Assembly (NCBI GenBank): GCA_037349105.1
Contig: JAYJMM010000121.1
Coordinates: 1,188,001 to 1,252,000, forward strand
Source of the DNA: Limnomonas spitsbergensis
Taxonomy: Eukaryota; Chlorophyta; Chlorophyceae; Chlamydomonadales
Reading direction: 5' to 3'
Length of the DNA stretch: 64,000 bases
How positions within the stretch are numbered: position 1 is the first letter of the stretch; every line of letters starts with the position of its first letter. The translations under genes and the position numbers were made by a program. Below, one piece after another: positions 11,215-23,642 of the stretch. The notes beneath the pieces are model-generated. The model searched no databases and had not been told where the DNA came from. It saw nothing but the letters and a program-made list of their open reading frames with translations.

Positions 11215-11830
11215 GTCAATGAAGTTACAACTCTGGGCCCTGCTAAAAAACAGGCTCAGCCGCATGGGCACTCTACCCTTTGGTCGGGAGGGAAAAGGAA
11301 GACAACGAGGAAAATAAAGTAGAAGAAAAAATATCAGAAGCCTTACCCCCCAAAGGAAAGAAAGTCCGGAGAATCCCTGGCATTTTGGGAGTCAAGCCTA
11401 CAAGAAGTGAACGACGTTACACATCTGGGTCATGCACAAGTAGGCTCGGCCGAGTAGGCGCCCAACTGTGCACATGGGAGAAAAGAAAAGAAAACACAAA
11501 ATGAAGAAGGAACACAAAACAGAGGAACAGGGAGAGACCGGGAAGGCAAACACGTCCGACGGCAAGCCTACAAGATTTGAAAATAACAGAAAGGAGAGCC
11601 AGCAAGAGAGGAACGCGAAGGGGAAATATCTGCCCCCCCCAAAGAGAAGCGGACAAAAGCCAGAGCCTGTCACACATGCTTCCCCCCTTCCTCTCTTTCC
11701 TCTTGTGCCTTCTCCCTTGATGACAAGAGCGTCCACAAAAGCGGTCAATGACAGTACACCTCTGGGCCCTGCTCAAAAAGGCTCGGCCACATGGGCGCCC
11801 AACTGTCTCGTTGGAAGAAAAGGCAGGGAA
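11215..11830 (-). mobile_element. Three truncated LINE 3' ends in series
   Basis: Minus-strand terminal motifs start at about 11215, 11412 and 11748. Each is followed on the plus strand by purine-rich sequence, and each is cut at a different point, as expected for independent 5'-truncated insertions. Confidence 0.6.
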
Positions 11831-11834
11831 ATGT

Positions 11835-12330
11835 CTGACCACCAAGGGCTGAGGAGGTGGAGCAGGCCAGAACACGTGTAGCTAAATTGTAGATACAGTG
11901 TAGCTGAGGGGGGGGGCATTGACCCGCCTGACCACCAAGGGCTGAGGAGGTGGAGCAGGCCAGTACACTTGTAGCTAAATTGTAGATACCGTGTAGCTGA
12001 GGGGGGGGGATTGACCTGCCTGACCACCAAGGGCCGAGGAGGTGGAGCAGGCCAGTACGCTTGTAGCTAAATTGTAGATACAGTGTAGCTGAGGGGGGGG
12101 GGGATTGACCCGCCTGACCACCAAGGGCCGAGGAGGTGGAGCAGGCCAGTACACTTGTAGCTGAATCGTAGATACAGTGTAGCTGAGGGGGGGGGATTGA
12201 CCCGCCTGACCACCTAGGGCTGAGGAGGTGGAGCAGGCCAGTACACTCGTAGCTAAATTGTAGATACAATGTAGCTGAGAGGGAGGGGTTGGTGTTGATC
12301 TGCCTGGCCACGAAGGGCTGAGGAAGTCAG
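11835..12330. repeat. Tandem repeat of about 92 bp, 5-6 copies
   Basis: The unit contains ggctgaggaggtggagcagg, cttgtagctaaattgtagat and a G-run of 8-10, then attgacccgcctgaccacc. Length differences come mainly from the G-run. The array begins at the edge of a LINE end. Confidence 0.9.
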
Positions 12331-12852
12331 TCTTTGTGCTCACCAGACCAGCTTCAGGGCAACATGACTGCCCTCACTCGGTCGATAGGTACCGAAGGAG
12401 GGGGGCGATAGGGATACGTCTGAAGGTACTGGCTGTAAGTTAACTGGATCTGGATGCATGTTCTCAGCTAGATCGGTGATTGTTACAATAGGAAGCCTGT
12501 TCTTTTCTAAAGAGACTGAAGTAAAGGACCGGTGGCACTGCCGGGGATACAAAGGTCCCGGCAGGCCCTAATTAGACTATGTACTGGAACACCCGCGCCA
12601 GTGCAGCTGAATTTCTAACTATGTCAGTGCCTGCGAGACGGAGACACGCGGTCTCCGCTCTCAAAGCCCGGGTTAACGTTTCTGGCACGTATACGGGAAT
12701 ATACTGTGACAGCTGTCGCACCATAATCCCGTAAATGCGCCAATATGGTGCACTCAAAAAATGAGTCCTTAGACATGTTTCTGATACTCATAATTAATTA
12801 CGGTACACTGCGGTGCAAAGTACACCTGCTGTAAAGTAAGCAAGCTGTTAAG

Positions 12853-13345
12853 TACCGTAAAAGCACTTTAACTCCGCGCACCCCCCCAAAAAAGATTTTT
12901 TTTCCGGCCGCGCACCCCAAAAAGAATTTAAAAAACGGTCGCGCAGCGACAAAATTTTAATTTAATTTAACGCCGCGCAGCACGAAATTTAATTAAACAT
13001 CGCGCATCACTGGAAATAATTTAAATTTCCGTCTGCGCAGCAATTTCAGCCAGTAAAGTCAAACCGAATGCTACCTGTGAGCACCGGTAGTGCTCATCTG
13101 AGTCATCAGTAGTGTTACCATGCAGGGCTATTTGGGTACCCTTGACAAGGATGACTGAACGGATGTCGAATCAAACTGCCGCGCGCTAGCGCGCAAATTT
13201 TTGTAAAAAGTGTTGTTTTTAATTCATACCGCGCACCCCCCAAATAGTTGTTTGGGCACCTGACTGACGCTCCGTGCAGCGGCAATTTTTGAATTAATAT
13301 TAGCGCGCACCCATGTCCGCGCACCCCAATAATATTTAATTACGA
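12853..13345. mobile_element. MITE-like AT-rich element with periodic GCGCA motifs
   Basis: It starts taccgtaaaagcac ... tccgcgcacccc and contains alternating AT-rich tracts and short CGCGCA or TGCGCAG motifs. This start resembles the inverted sequence ending at 63284 (taccgtaaaacgcc ... tccgcgcaccc on the minus strand), so both appear to be termini of one element family. I could not find the matching right end of this copy. Confidence 0.4.
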
Positions 13346-14989
13346 GCGGAGCTCAAGTGGATCCACGGTAACTACACAGTTAGCGAGACAGCGGCTGATC
13401 GGGCCAGACCCCACTGCCTAGCTAGACTAGGCTGTTCACTAAGAGGGTTATGCCCCCTACTCTTCACTCACCCCCCCGCTCCCCACACTCCTGGCTCATC
13501 GAGGCACAGTGTGAGGCGACGGTATTATAAATAGGGGGTGGTATCCAGTATCCACCTTAATTCACTTAACATATGTACGTGCTCCGTTTAAGAACTCTGA
13601 AACCATTTAGAAGGTAAAACCGTTTAGAACTTGAAACCATTTAGAAATTGAAACCATTTAGACTGACTCTGCCAAACTAAAACACCTAGATTAAACCTTA
13701 TCCTGATATATTTTGCGAATCCTAATCATGGCTGCCCCGCCATCGGGCCCAGCCACACATTGTCATAGTTTGAATACACAGGAATCTCTGCTGCCCCTCC
13801 TGGGTTAGCCTTCGAAACGCGCTCAATTAACCACTTCTAAAAGGACCCCCTCAAAAAATAGACTCGCTGCCCTTGCCCCACTGCACCTTTGACACCTGGC
13901 TCTCTGGGACACAGGAGACGCGTACAGCACTGCAGCTGCAGCGATAAACAAACTTGTACCGCTCCACACATTTCTACCTAACTTGTTTCAACTAGACTCT
14001 TGACTCCAGGCTTCCGCTGGTTCAGCCGGGCGGCCTGCACTTGTTCTCATTCGAACATCAAAGACTTTTTGCACTGATATCTCCTTTTAACAAGGGATAT
14101 CCAAACTTGAGGCACTCCCAAGGGCACCTATCCTTCACCATAAAACATACTCACTTCAGGACTGCGAATCTCCTGCGGGCCCCGGGTTTTGACAATGGCC
14201 CCACTGCTCCATCCCTATGCGCCAGTCTAGTGGTATGGCTTGTAGCCTAGGCCAGCACCTTAGGTCTACCGTAACTTTTCTCACAATGCTCACACTCTTT
14301 GTCATCAAGAAGCACAAAGCAATCCACGGCTCCTCCCCATAACTGGCGGTGGATCCGCTGCTCTAGCCCTATGTTCACGATCCATCCGAGTCACTTGTAG
14401 CCCCGGCCTGTACTTCGGAGCTACCTTGATTTTCCCCTTACACATAGTTTCAATCACGCTTGTACCCGGCCGGGCAGCTTCCCGCAGCCTAGTCGCGATA
14501 GGGTCCTAACCCCGCAGCTCACTTCTCTGGCTGACTCCCGTTGCCCGCTGCTTGCTCCCGTTGTCCACTGCCGTATCTGACTCACTCAACCCATATATTT
14601 TGTTTTCAATTTAGCACAACTTTTTCCCCGGCTGCTACGCCCTCAGCCACCTCCACCAGCCGCCTCTGCTCCTGCAGCTACTTCCAACTTCCTCTCATGA
14701 ACAGCCCGTAACGAGACATTGGGTTCCCCCCTCCCCGTGACATACGAGGTATCATATAATCCGTTGGGCATTAGTCTGGCTATGCCTCGTTCCAGCTGCT
14801 TAGAGGTTGGGTTGGTGGACATGACTTCAATCTCTGGCAGATCCATCACTGCCACCGCTTGGTCGCGCGCCAGTACTCTCACCTGCTGCTGTCAGGCGCC
14901 TTGTCCCTCACCTGCTGTTGTTGCGCGCCTTGAATCTCATCTCCTGTTAAGGGAGGAGGGGGGCAGGGGGGAGGGTAAGGGGTGGGGTT
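13346..14989. other. Intergenic, no gene recognised
   Basis: There is a small repeat of accatttagaa at 13600-13665. The rest, including 14640-14890, has ORFs but none with recognisable protein character. Confidence 0.4.
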
Positions 14990-16285
14990 GACCCGTCAAC
15001 ATCTCCCCTGACCTGCTGGACAGCTCAAAGCAGCACGTTGAGGGTAAGGGGTGGGGTTGAGCCGTCAACATCTCCCCTGACCTGCTGGACAGCTGAAAGC
15101 AGCACGTTGAGGGTAAGAGGTGGGGTTGAGCCGTCAACATCTCCCCTGACCTACTGGACAGCTGAAAGCAGCACGTTGAGGGTAAGGGGTGGGGTTGAGC
15201 CGTCAACATCTCCCCTGACCTGCTGGACAGCTGAAAGCAGCACGTTGAGGGTAAGAGGTGGGGTTCAGCCGTCAACATCTCCCTTGACCTGCTGGACAGC
15301 TGAAAGCAGCACGTTGAGGGTAAGGGGTGGGGTTGAGCCGTCAACATCTCCCCTGACCTGCTGGACAGCTGAAAGCAGCACGTTGAGGGTAAGGGGTGGG
15401 ATTGAGCCGTCAACATCTCCCCTGACCTGCTGGACAGCTGAAAGCAGCACGTTGAGGGTAAGAGGTGGGGTTCAGCCGTCAACATCTCCCTTGACCTGCT
15501 GGACAGCTGAAAGCAGCACGTTGAGGGTAAGGGGTGGGGTTGAGCCGTCAACATCTCCCCTGACCTGCTGGACAGCTGAAAGCAAGCACGTTGAGGGTAA
15601 GAGGTGGGGTTGAGCCGTCAACATCTCCCCTGACCTGCTGGACAGCTGAAAGCAGCACGTTGAGGGTAAGGGGTGGGGTTGAGCCGTCAACATCTCCCCT
15701 GACCTGCTGGACAGCTGAAAGCAGCACGTTGAGGGTAAGAGGTGGGGTTGAGCCGTCAACATCTCCCCTGAGCTGCTGGACAGCTGAAAGCAGCACGTTG
15801 AGGGTAAGGGGTGGGGTTGAGCCGTCAACATCTCCCCTGACCTGCTGGACAGCTGAAAGCAGCACGTTGAGGGGTAAGGGGTGGGGTTGAGCCGTCAACA
15901 TCTCCCCTGACCTGCTGGACAGCTGAAAGCAGCACGTTGAGGGTAAGAGGTGGGGTTGAGCCGTCAACATCTCCCCTGACCTGCTAGACAGCTGAAAGCA
16001 GCACGTTGAGGGTAAGAGGTGGGGTTGAGCCGTCAACATCTCCCCTGACCTGCTGGACAGCTGAAAGCAGCACGTTGAGGGTAAGAGGTGGGGTTCAGCC
16101 GTCAACATCTCCCTTGACCTGCTGGACAGCTGAAAGCAGCACGTTGAGGGTAAGGGGTGGGGTTCAGCCGTCAACATCTCCCCTGACCTGCTGGACAGCT
16201 GAAAGCAGCACGTTGAGGGTAAGGGGTGGGGTTGAGCCGTCAACATCTCCCTTGACCTGCTGGACAGCTGAAAACAGCATGTACT
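14990..16285. repeat. 69-bp minisatellite, about 18-19 copies
   Basis: The unit reads cagctgaaagcagcacgttg, agggtaag(a/g)ggtggggttgagc, then cgtcaacatctcccctgacc tgctgga. Units are almost identical. The period of 69 equals 23 codons, so both strands stay open in several frames until single-base insertions (gcaagcacg near 15583, gaggggtaagg near 15870). I judge it non-coding. Confidence 0.95.
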
Positions 16286-16405
16286 CAAGGTTTAGGGTTT
16301 AAGGTTTCGAATTTAGGGCACAAGGTATGAGGTTTAGGATTTGGGGTATAAGGTTTAGGGTTCAGGTATAAGGATTTGGGGTATAAGGTTTAGGGTTAAG
16401 CCCCG
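16286..16405. repeat. Degenerate telomere-like tract
   Basis: It is a run of ggtttagggtttaaggttt and variants such as ggatttggggtataaggttt. This is interstitial TTTAGGG-type sequence directly adjoining the 69-bp array. Confidence 0.6.
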
Positions 16406-16689
16406 TCAGCATCCTGCGTTCCTGCCTGACCTGTTTCACGGCTAGCAGCAGCATCCCCTTGCTTCAGGGGACACCGAATAACAGCGTCCTGAATGAACTA
16501 GATTAACCTTTTAGCTTCTCTGTCTAGCTGTCGTAGCGGTTTCTTTTTGGTTTTCTGTGCTGGTTTCCTCCCCGTTCGCTCTGCCTGGCCCTTGCGAAAA
16601 AGGCTGTGGGTGGTTGCGTCAACCATGTAACAATGACAACTTACCTGTTTCACGGCTGACAGCAACATCTTCACAAAGACAGAGAACTT

Positions 16690-17165
16690 CTTGTAGTTGC
16701 CGGTCTTGGAGGTGATGTTCTCAATGTCTGGGCGGGGGGTGGGGGGGGATTGTGAAGGGACAGCAAGTATGAAGGGACAGTAAGAGAGAAGGGGATGGGG
16801 TGCTGTCTTGGAGGTGATGTCCTCAATGTCTGGGAGGGGGGGTGGGGGGGGATTGTGAAGGGACAGCAAGTATGAAGGGACAGTAAGAGAGAAGGGGATG
16901 GGGTGCTGTCTTGGAGGTGATGTCCTCAATGTCTGGGCAGCAGTAAGTGTGAAGGGACAGAATGTGTGAAGGGACAGTAACTGAGAAGGGGATGGGGTGC
17001 TGTCTTGGAGGTGATGTCCTCAATGTCTGGGCAGCAGTAAGTGTGAAGGGACAGAATGTGTGAAGGGACAGTAACTGAGAAGGGGATGGGGTGCTGTCTT
17101 GGAGGTGATGTCCTCAATGTCTGGGCAGCACTAAGTGTGAAGGGACAGAATGTGTGAAGGGACAG
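16690..17165. repeat. Tandem repeat of 94-119 bp, 5 copies
   Basis: Units contain gtcttggaggtgatgtcctc, aatgtctgggc and several gaagggacag repeats. The first two units carry an extra G-rich segment. ORFs on the minus strand repeat with the unit and are not taken as genes. Confidence 0.9.
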
Positions 17166-17685
17166 TAATTGCGAAGGGGAGGGGATACATGCGGGGAGGA
17201 ATAAGTGTGAGGGAGGGGGTTGCTAAATGATTACTTCCATTGCCCTGATTCCTGCCCTGCCCTGCAATACCTTACCCTGCCCTCCAATAGATGACATCAC
17301 GGTGCTGCCTCCCCCCCCACATCACCTCATTGATAGACTACAAGTCCCCCTCCATTCAACAGCACCCTCCTCTCCCCAGCATCCCCCCCTATCCCCACAT
17401 CTTGAAATCTTTCCTGTAGTATCTGACATCACTGCCCTACCTCGCCCCCCCCCCCCATCAACTCACTGCTGAACGAAATGCGTTGTATTAAGTTGAACGC
17501 CTCACATCACATCACACGAATTGGGTAACGCATGCCAACAGCTGTGCAACAGGCCACGCAAACACAGCATTCGTCCACGCTTTCGATTTACCAAGACACA
17601 TTCCAGTCTTATCCAGTCTCACGCAAACAGTCCCGCACAAACAGTTACAGGGAACATGGCTCTGGTAATCCCTCCCAATGCTACC
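17166..17685. other. C-rich spacer, nothing recognised
   Basis: It is low-complexity CCT-rich sequence with no gene. Confidence 0.4.
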
Positions 17686-17689
17686 AGTT

Positions 17690-17832
17690 CATGAGGTTAC
17701 ACCACTGGGTCCTGAGGTCACACCACTGGGTCATAAGCGAGGTTACATCACTGGGTCTTGAGGTTACACCTATGGGCCTTGGGGTTACACCACTGGGTCC
17801 TGAGGTTACACCATTGGGTCATGAGGTTACAC
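17690..17832. repeat. 22-bp tandem repeat, about 6-7 copies
   Basis: The unit is gaggttacaccactgggtcct with substitutions and a 2-4 bp length variation. Its core ttacaccactgggtc resembles the complement of the LINE terminal motif, so it may have grown from one. Confidence 0.8.
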
Positions 17833-18251
17833 CACACGCGTAAAACCCACGGACTGGCGTAATTACCGCCCCACCACCACATACCGGTATACCCTGAGGA
17901 GATGTGGTGTACTCACCTGTGGTCTTCACCATCCGACCCCTCTCATCTCGGAGCAAGCACACTGCCCCGTGTGCCGTCTGACACTCCTCGCCACCAGCAT
18001 GAGTTACACAGTCCTGTTCGCCCCAAATGCAGACCCAGGCTCCCTCCGCTTGAAGAAATAAAATAGCCTCATGCACCCCAACGCGCCCATGCCCCCTCTG
18101 ACACTCCTCGCCACCAGCCTGCGTTCCACAGTCTTGTTCGCCCCAAGCTCAGGCTACCTCCAATTCCACAAATATAATAGCTGCATGAACCATGATGCGC
18201 CCGCACCCCCTATGACACTCCTCATGTCCTGAAGGAAGACGCAGTCCGGTG
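17833..18251. other. Diverged direct duplication next to the satellite
   Basis: Two similar blocks share acactcctcgccaccagc and ttcgccccaa at about 17980 and 18100. There is no gene. Confidence 0.45.
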
Positions 18252-20775
18252 CACCCTAGATACAGCCCCCTGATACCTCTGACCAGCTCACCCTAGATAC
18301 AGCCCCCTGATACCTCTGACCAGCTCATATCACCCTAGATATAGCCCCCTGATACCTCTGACCAGCTCACCCTAGATACAGCCCCCTGATACCTCTGACC
18401 AGCTCACCCTAGATATAGCCCCCTGATACCTCTGACCAGCTCACCCTAGATACAGCCCCCTGATACCTCTGACCAGCTCACCCTAGATACAACCCCATGA
18501 TACCTCTGACCAGCTCACCCTAGATACAACCCCCTGATACCTCTGACCAGCTCACCCTAGATACAGCCCCCTGATACCTCTGACCAGCCCACCCTATATA
18601 TAGCCCCCTGATACCTCTGACCAGCTCACCCTAGATATAGCCCCCTGATACCTCTGACCAGCTCACCCTAGATATAGCCCCCTGATACCTCTGACCAGCT
18701 CATCCTAGATGCAACCCCCTGATACCTCTGACCAGCTCACCCTAGATACAGCCCCATGATACCATTGACCAGCTCACCCTAGATATAGCCCCCTGATACC
18801 TCTGACCAGCTCACCCTAGATATAGCCCCCTGATACCTCTGACCAGCTCACCCTAGATACAGCCCCCTGATACCTCTGACCAGCTCACCCTAGATATAGC
18901 CCCCTGATACCTCTGACCAGCTCACCCTAGATATAGCCCCCTGATACCTCTGACCAGCTCACCCTAGATATAGCCCCTGATACCTCTGACCAGCTCACCC
19001 CAGATATAGCCCCCTGATACCTCTGACCAGCTCACCCTAGATGCAACCCCCTGATACCTCTGACCAGCTCACCCTAGATATAGCCCCCTGATACCTCTGA
19101 CCAGCTCACCCTAGATACAGCCCCCTGATACCTCTGACCAGCTCACCCTAGATATAGCCCCTGATACCTCTGACCAGCTCACCCTAGATACAGCCCACTG
19201 ATACCTCTGACCAGCTCACCCTAGATATAGCCCCCTGATACCTCTGACCAGCTCACCCTAGATATAGCCCCCTGATACCTCTGACCAGCTCACCCTATAT
19301 ATAGCCCCCTGATACCTCTGACCAGCTCACCCTAGATATAGCCCCCTGATACCTCTGACCAGCTCACCCTAGATACAGCCCCCTGATACCTCTGACCAGC
19401 TCACCCTAGATATAGCCCCCTGATACCTCTGACCAGCTCACCCTAGATATAGCCCCCTGATACCTCTGACCAGCTCACCCTAGATATAGCCCCCTGATAC
19501 CTCTGACCAGCTCACCCTAGATACAGCCCCCTGATACCTCTGACCAGCTCACCCTAGATACAACCCCCTGATACCTCTGACCAGCTCACCCTAGATACAG
19601 CCCCCTGATACCTCTGACCAGCTCACCCTAGATACAGCCCCCTGATACCTCTGACCAGCTCACCCTAGATACAGCCCCCTGATACCTCTGACCAGCTCAC
19701 CCTAGATACAGCCCCCTGATACCTCTGACCAGCTCACCCTATATATAGCCCCCTGATACCTCTGACCAGCTCACCCTAGATATAGCCCCCTGATACCTCT
19801 GACCAGCTCACCCTAGATATAGCCCCCTGATACCTCTGACCAGCTCACCCTAGATGCAACCCCCTGATACCTCTGACCAGCTCACCCTAGATACAGCCCC
19901 ATGATACCATTGACCAGCTCACCCTAGATATAGCCCCCTGATACCTCTGACCAGCTCACCCTAGATATAGCCCCCTGATACCTCTGACCAGCTCACCCTA
20001 GATACAGCCCCCTGATACCTCTGACCAGCTCACCCTAGATATAGCCCCCTGATACCACTGACCAGCTCACCCTAGATATAGCCCCCTGATACCTCTGACC
20101 AGCTCACCCTACATATAGCCCCTGATACCTCTGACCAGCTCACCCTAGATATAGCCCCCTGATACCTCTGACCAGCTCACCCTAGATGCAACCCCCTGAT
20201 ACCTCTGACCAGCTCACCCTAGATATAGCCCCCTGATACCTCTGACCAGCTCACCCTAGATATAGCCCCCTGACGGATACCTCTGACCAGCTCACCCTAG
20301 ATATAGCCCCCTGATACCATTGACCAGCTCACCCTAGATACAGCCCCCTGATACCTCTGACCAGCTCACCCTAGATACAACCCCATGATACCTCTGACCA
20401 GCTCACCCTAGATACAGCCCCCTGATACCATTGACCAGCTCACCCTATATATAGCCCCCTGATACCTCTGACCAGCTCACCCTAGATATAGCCCCCTGAT
20501 ACCTCTGACCAGCTCACCCTAGATATAGCCCCCTGATACCTCTGACCAGCTCACCCTAGATATAGCCCCCTGATACCTCTGACCAGCTCACCCTAGATAC
20601 AACCCCTGATACCTCTGACCAGCTCACCCTAGATACAGCCCCCTGATACCTCTGACCAGCTCACCCTAGATACAGCCCCCTGATACCTCTGACCAGCTCA
20701 CCCTAGATACAGCCCCCTGATACCTCTAACCAGCTCACCCTAGATATAGCCCCCTGATACCTCTGACCAGCTCAC
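18252..20775. repeat. 37-bp satellite, left block, about 68 copies
   Basis: The unit is caccctagatatagcccc followed by ctgatacctctgaccagct. Variants (atacagcccc, atgcaacccc, tatatatag, ataccattgacc) recur in the same order about 1145 bp apart, for example tatatatag at about 18596 and 19741, and at 19295 and 20440. This shows a higher-order repeat of about 31 units. No long ORF survives. Confidence 0.97.
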
Positions 20776-20799
20776 CACCACAAGACGGCGTGGGGGGCG

Positions 20800-21036
20800 T
20801 TACCATGGTAAAACAGCTATTTACTAGGGTGGAAATGTCCGATACTAGGTAAACGCATTTACCATGGTAAAAGTCGTTTACCATGGTAAGGGTAAGAGTA
20901 CCCTGGTAAAGGCAATGTTACCATGGTGACACCCTGGTAACAATACCCCGGTATTTGTGTCCGTTACTATGGTAACCATACCATGTTCGTACCATGGTAG
21001 GTGTGTCCGTTACTATGGTAACCGTACCCGGGTACA
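20800..21036. repeat. Left subterminal palindrome-rich repeats of the CACTA element
   Basis: There are about ten copies of (t)accatggta or accctggta-like palindromes, mixed with tccgttactatggtaac. An almost identical stretch occurs at 43549-43785. These are presumably transposase-binding sites. Confidence 0.75.
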
Positions 21037-21060
21037 AATGTGGGCGTTGCAGAATCAGCT

Positions 21061-22599
21061 ATGAAGCTGACCTCGCGTTCGGAGGAACTGCACGCGCCTT
21101 CGTCTTCCACCTTTGCTGAGGTCGGCTCAGGGGTAGCAGCAAGCTGGCGAGAGACGTTTGAGACGAGAAGGAGCCGCATGGAGCTGGTGGCTTTGTCATC
21201 AGGAACTGTCACCTGGGGGGCTCCCTCTTCAGCCTAGCACCTAAGAGATGGCTCAAGTGTGATGTCATTAACACCTACATGAAGAAGCTTCAGGTTGGTG
21301 TCATCCTTATTGTTTCCACTTGCATGAGTGTACGGAAGCTCTTTAAGGACTGGTTTGCTGTATGTATTGCCTGAACATGATTCATGTTTTTTCCTGTCCA
21401 TATGCATTTGCAATAATTTGAAGATCATGAATCTTTTGCTTTCATTTATCAGCTCAATGGACAACAAAAATAAAAACTGGAATTATTTCATTTACTCCCC
21501 TTGATAGATGCGCAGCGAGGAGAGGCCATCAGCTCCAAGAATTGTCTTCTCTAACAGCCAGCTCGTGGTCCTGCTGGTACCGAAGCCAGGCTTCTACGTG
21601 TACCAGCCATTCAGCGGCGTGGTGCTGGAGGATACAGAGCAGTTTTTCTTCCCCGTGAATGTGAACAAGAGCCACTGGATCGGAGCTGTGGTGGACGTTA
21701 AGAGCAAGAGGTCTTCGTCTTAGACCCACTTGATGCTGTAAGCTTTAACATGTGACATACTTCCTTCATACACCCTTCCCCATGCGCCCCCGCAAGCTCT
21801 CTCTACGGCCATGCACGCTCCCCATGCGCTCATGCACCCGTTCAAGCTTCCCTTTCAACCATGCAAGGTTTCCCTGCGCCTGTGCAAGGAACCCATGCCC
21901 CTATGCACGCTTCCCCATACCCCCATGCACGCATCCTCGTGTGCCCATGCGCCCATGCGCCCATGCAAGCTTCCCCTGCACCCATGCACACTTCCCGTGT
22001 GCCCATGCGCCCATGCAAGCTTCCCCATACGCCCATGCGCCCATGCAAGCTTCCTAGACCCACACACAACCTACCCGCCCTTGAACCCTTCCCATGCGCC
22101 CACTAATGCTATGTTCCCATGCACCTTGCCCCATGCTTATTGACAATCACATGTCACGCAGGGCTCCAACACAGTGAAAACCCGCACTCTGTTGACAAGC
22201 CTGGCCAAGTATGTTGCTGAGATGTTCTCTACCAAGTTCAGCACTATCCTCAATGTTGAAAGCTGGCAGTTCGTGACGGCCAAGGAGGTCTTTCATGGCA
22301 TCCCTACACAGGGGAACAGCTATGACTGCGGAGTGTTTGTTCTGATGTGAGATTATTTAGCATGTCCAAGCCAATTTTGTTCTTGAATGATGTGAATAAA
22401 TCGTTGAATTCATTTGATGCACTTTCTATTTAGATTCCATCTTCTTGCCTCAGTGAAGTGCTTTGGGACAGAGCTAACCTATTTCGTTTCCTCCCCTAGA
22501 TATGCAAACGACATGAGTCTCTGGCGAGAATTCAGCTTCACCCAAGAGGACACTCCCCGACTCAGGGCAGTGATCTTGCACGAACTCCTGACTGTCTAG
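21061..22599 (+). pseudogene. Ulp1-like SUMO/ubiquitin-like protease (peptidase C48) in the transposon, two frameshifts
   Basis: This is a cysteine protease of the Ulp1/SENP family, which cleaves SUMO-type modifiers. Exons are about 21061-21293, 21508-21737, 22162-22346 and 22500-22599, with GT-AG introns. The catalytic domain starts at WLKCDVINTYM (the Ulp1 WLND..IN segment). The active-site residues are His in KSHWIGAVVD (codon 21673), Asp in VFVLDPLDA, Gln in PTQGN and Cys in YDCGVFVL (codon 22327). Two single-base deficits break the frame: one at the G-run 21215-21220, where frame +1 runs to a stop while the next frame continues into the domain, and one at 21705-21712 between VVDVKSK and VFVLDP. 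They could be decay or sequencing errors, since the catalytic residues and splice sites are all intact. The start ATG at 21061 is tentative. Ulp1 genes are known cargo of plant CACTA and Mutator-type elements. Confidence 0.82.
21775..22085. repeat. catgcgcccatgcaagcttcc minisatellite in the protease intron
   Basis: The second-last intron of the protease gene (21738-22161) is filled with repeats of catgc(g/a)cccatgcaagctt and shortened forms. It is non-coding despite several overlapping ORFs. Confidence 0.85.
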
Positions 22600-23480
22600 T
22601 AGATGTTTATAGACATAATGCGACATAATATATGCACGGTGCATAGCTGCTGGGCCCTGCTGAACGCTTTGTTGTGTGTTGCTAGTAGGGAATGACTAAG
22701 CTCAATTCAAGGCACCATGCACAGCTAGGATTCCTAGCAGACATGGTGCAATAAATTCTCCATTGCGAGGGGGGCAGGAGCATGGAACCCGGCGATCTAG
22801 AGGCATGTGCAAAGTTTGTCCCATGTTGCTGTTACCCATGGCCTGATTTTGTTTTACACGTATATGTTTGGAAATATTTGGTACTGGTTACTTCTGAGCA
22901 TCAATTTTGTACTTGTCGAAGAGGGCTGAATGTGTGACCAGCTGTCGTTACCATGGCGCTCATATTTTTAAGGAAGATTTGTAGCTCGGCATCGGCATAG
23001 CTAGTATGATATTCCAACGAAATCTTTGTGAATGTATGTACCTTATGTGTGAAGGTAGAGAAGGAAAGATGAAAACTACCAGTCAACTAGGGATGGCTAG
23101 TCCAAGCAAATGAATGGCACTGCTTATTGTCATCTTTACCGGGCACGATTATTCTCTTACAAGTGCCCATACGCTGCCACCTCGCTCTGGTGTCACACTC
23201 ATGCCCTCTCAAACGATGCTCTCAACTTCTAGCCGTGGCGAACGTACGCAGCTCACTTGCACTGTCGTAAACAAGCATTAAAAGGATATTACACAGGTCA
23301 ACTTCGGCAATGGTGATTGACTGTAGGTTACCTGGTTGCAGAATTTCTAATGGGTTGTTGCCTCGAAGAAGTAGGGCGTCAGGTTTGACGATATTGCACG
23401 CGCGCGGCATGAGTGAAATCAGAGGGAAGTGGAAAGTTGCGAGAAGAGCTGCTGGCTCGAAGACCCGTGATGCATACAAG
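22600..23480. other. Transposon 3' interior, no gene recognised
   Basis: This lies between the protease stop and the right subterminal repeats. The ORFs are short and have no recognisable family; no transposase-like stretch is seen on either strand. Confidence 0.5.
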
Positions 23481-23484
23481 GCGA

Positions 23485-23620
23485 AGGTCAGTCGCGGTAC
23501 CATGGTAGCTCGCCTCGTATCACGGTAGGAAAAAAGCGACCATGGTATAGCTTACTAGGCCCTGGTAGCCCATGGTAAAGCTTACTAGGCTGCCTGGTTA
23601 CCATGGTTACTACGATGGCT
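23485..23620. repeat. Right subterminal repeats of the CACTA element
   Basis: Several accatggt palindromes and two copies of ggtaaagcttactaggc/ggtatagcttactaggc precede the right terminus. Confidence 0.7.
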
Positions 23621-23642
23621 CCCCCCAGGCCGTCTCATAGTG

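Larger units (their letters stand above)
20776..23642. mobile_element. CACTA (EnSpm)-type DNA transposon carrying a Ulp1 protease gene
   Basis: The element is 2867 bp and sits inside the 37-bp satellite. The left end is CACCACAAGACGGCG and the right end, read on the minus strand, is CACTATGAGACGGCC; the first 22 bp match at 18 positions. The 3-bp target site CAC is present at 20773-20775 and 23643-23645, and removing the element restores a perfect satellite unit. Both ends carry many direct and inverted copies of accatggt/taccatggta, the subterminal repeats expected of CACTA elements. A 3-bp duplication and CACTA-like termini are defining for this superfamily. No transposase is seen, so the copy is likely non-autonomous. 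It carries the protease gene at 21061-22599. Confidence 0.85.

Noticed and set aside
14937..16302. Repetitive 23-residue proteins on both strands
   Set aside because: The 69-bp minisatellite keeps frames open. Single-base insertions switch frames without any sign of selection.
21040..21237. Separate small gene upstream of the protease
   Set aside because: Its frame runs into the protease domain if one base is added at the G-run, so it is taken as the N-terminal part of the same gene.
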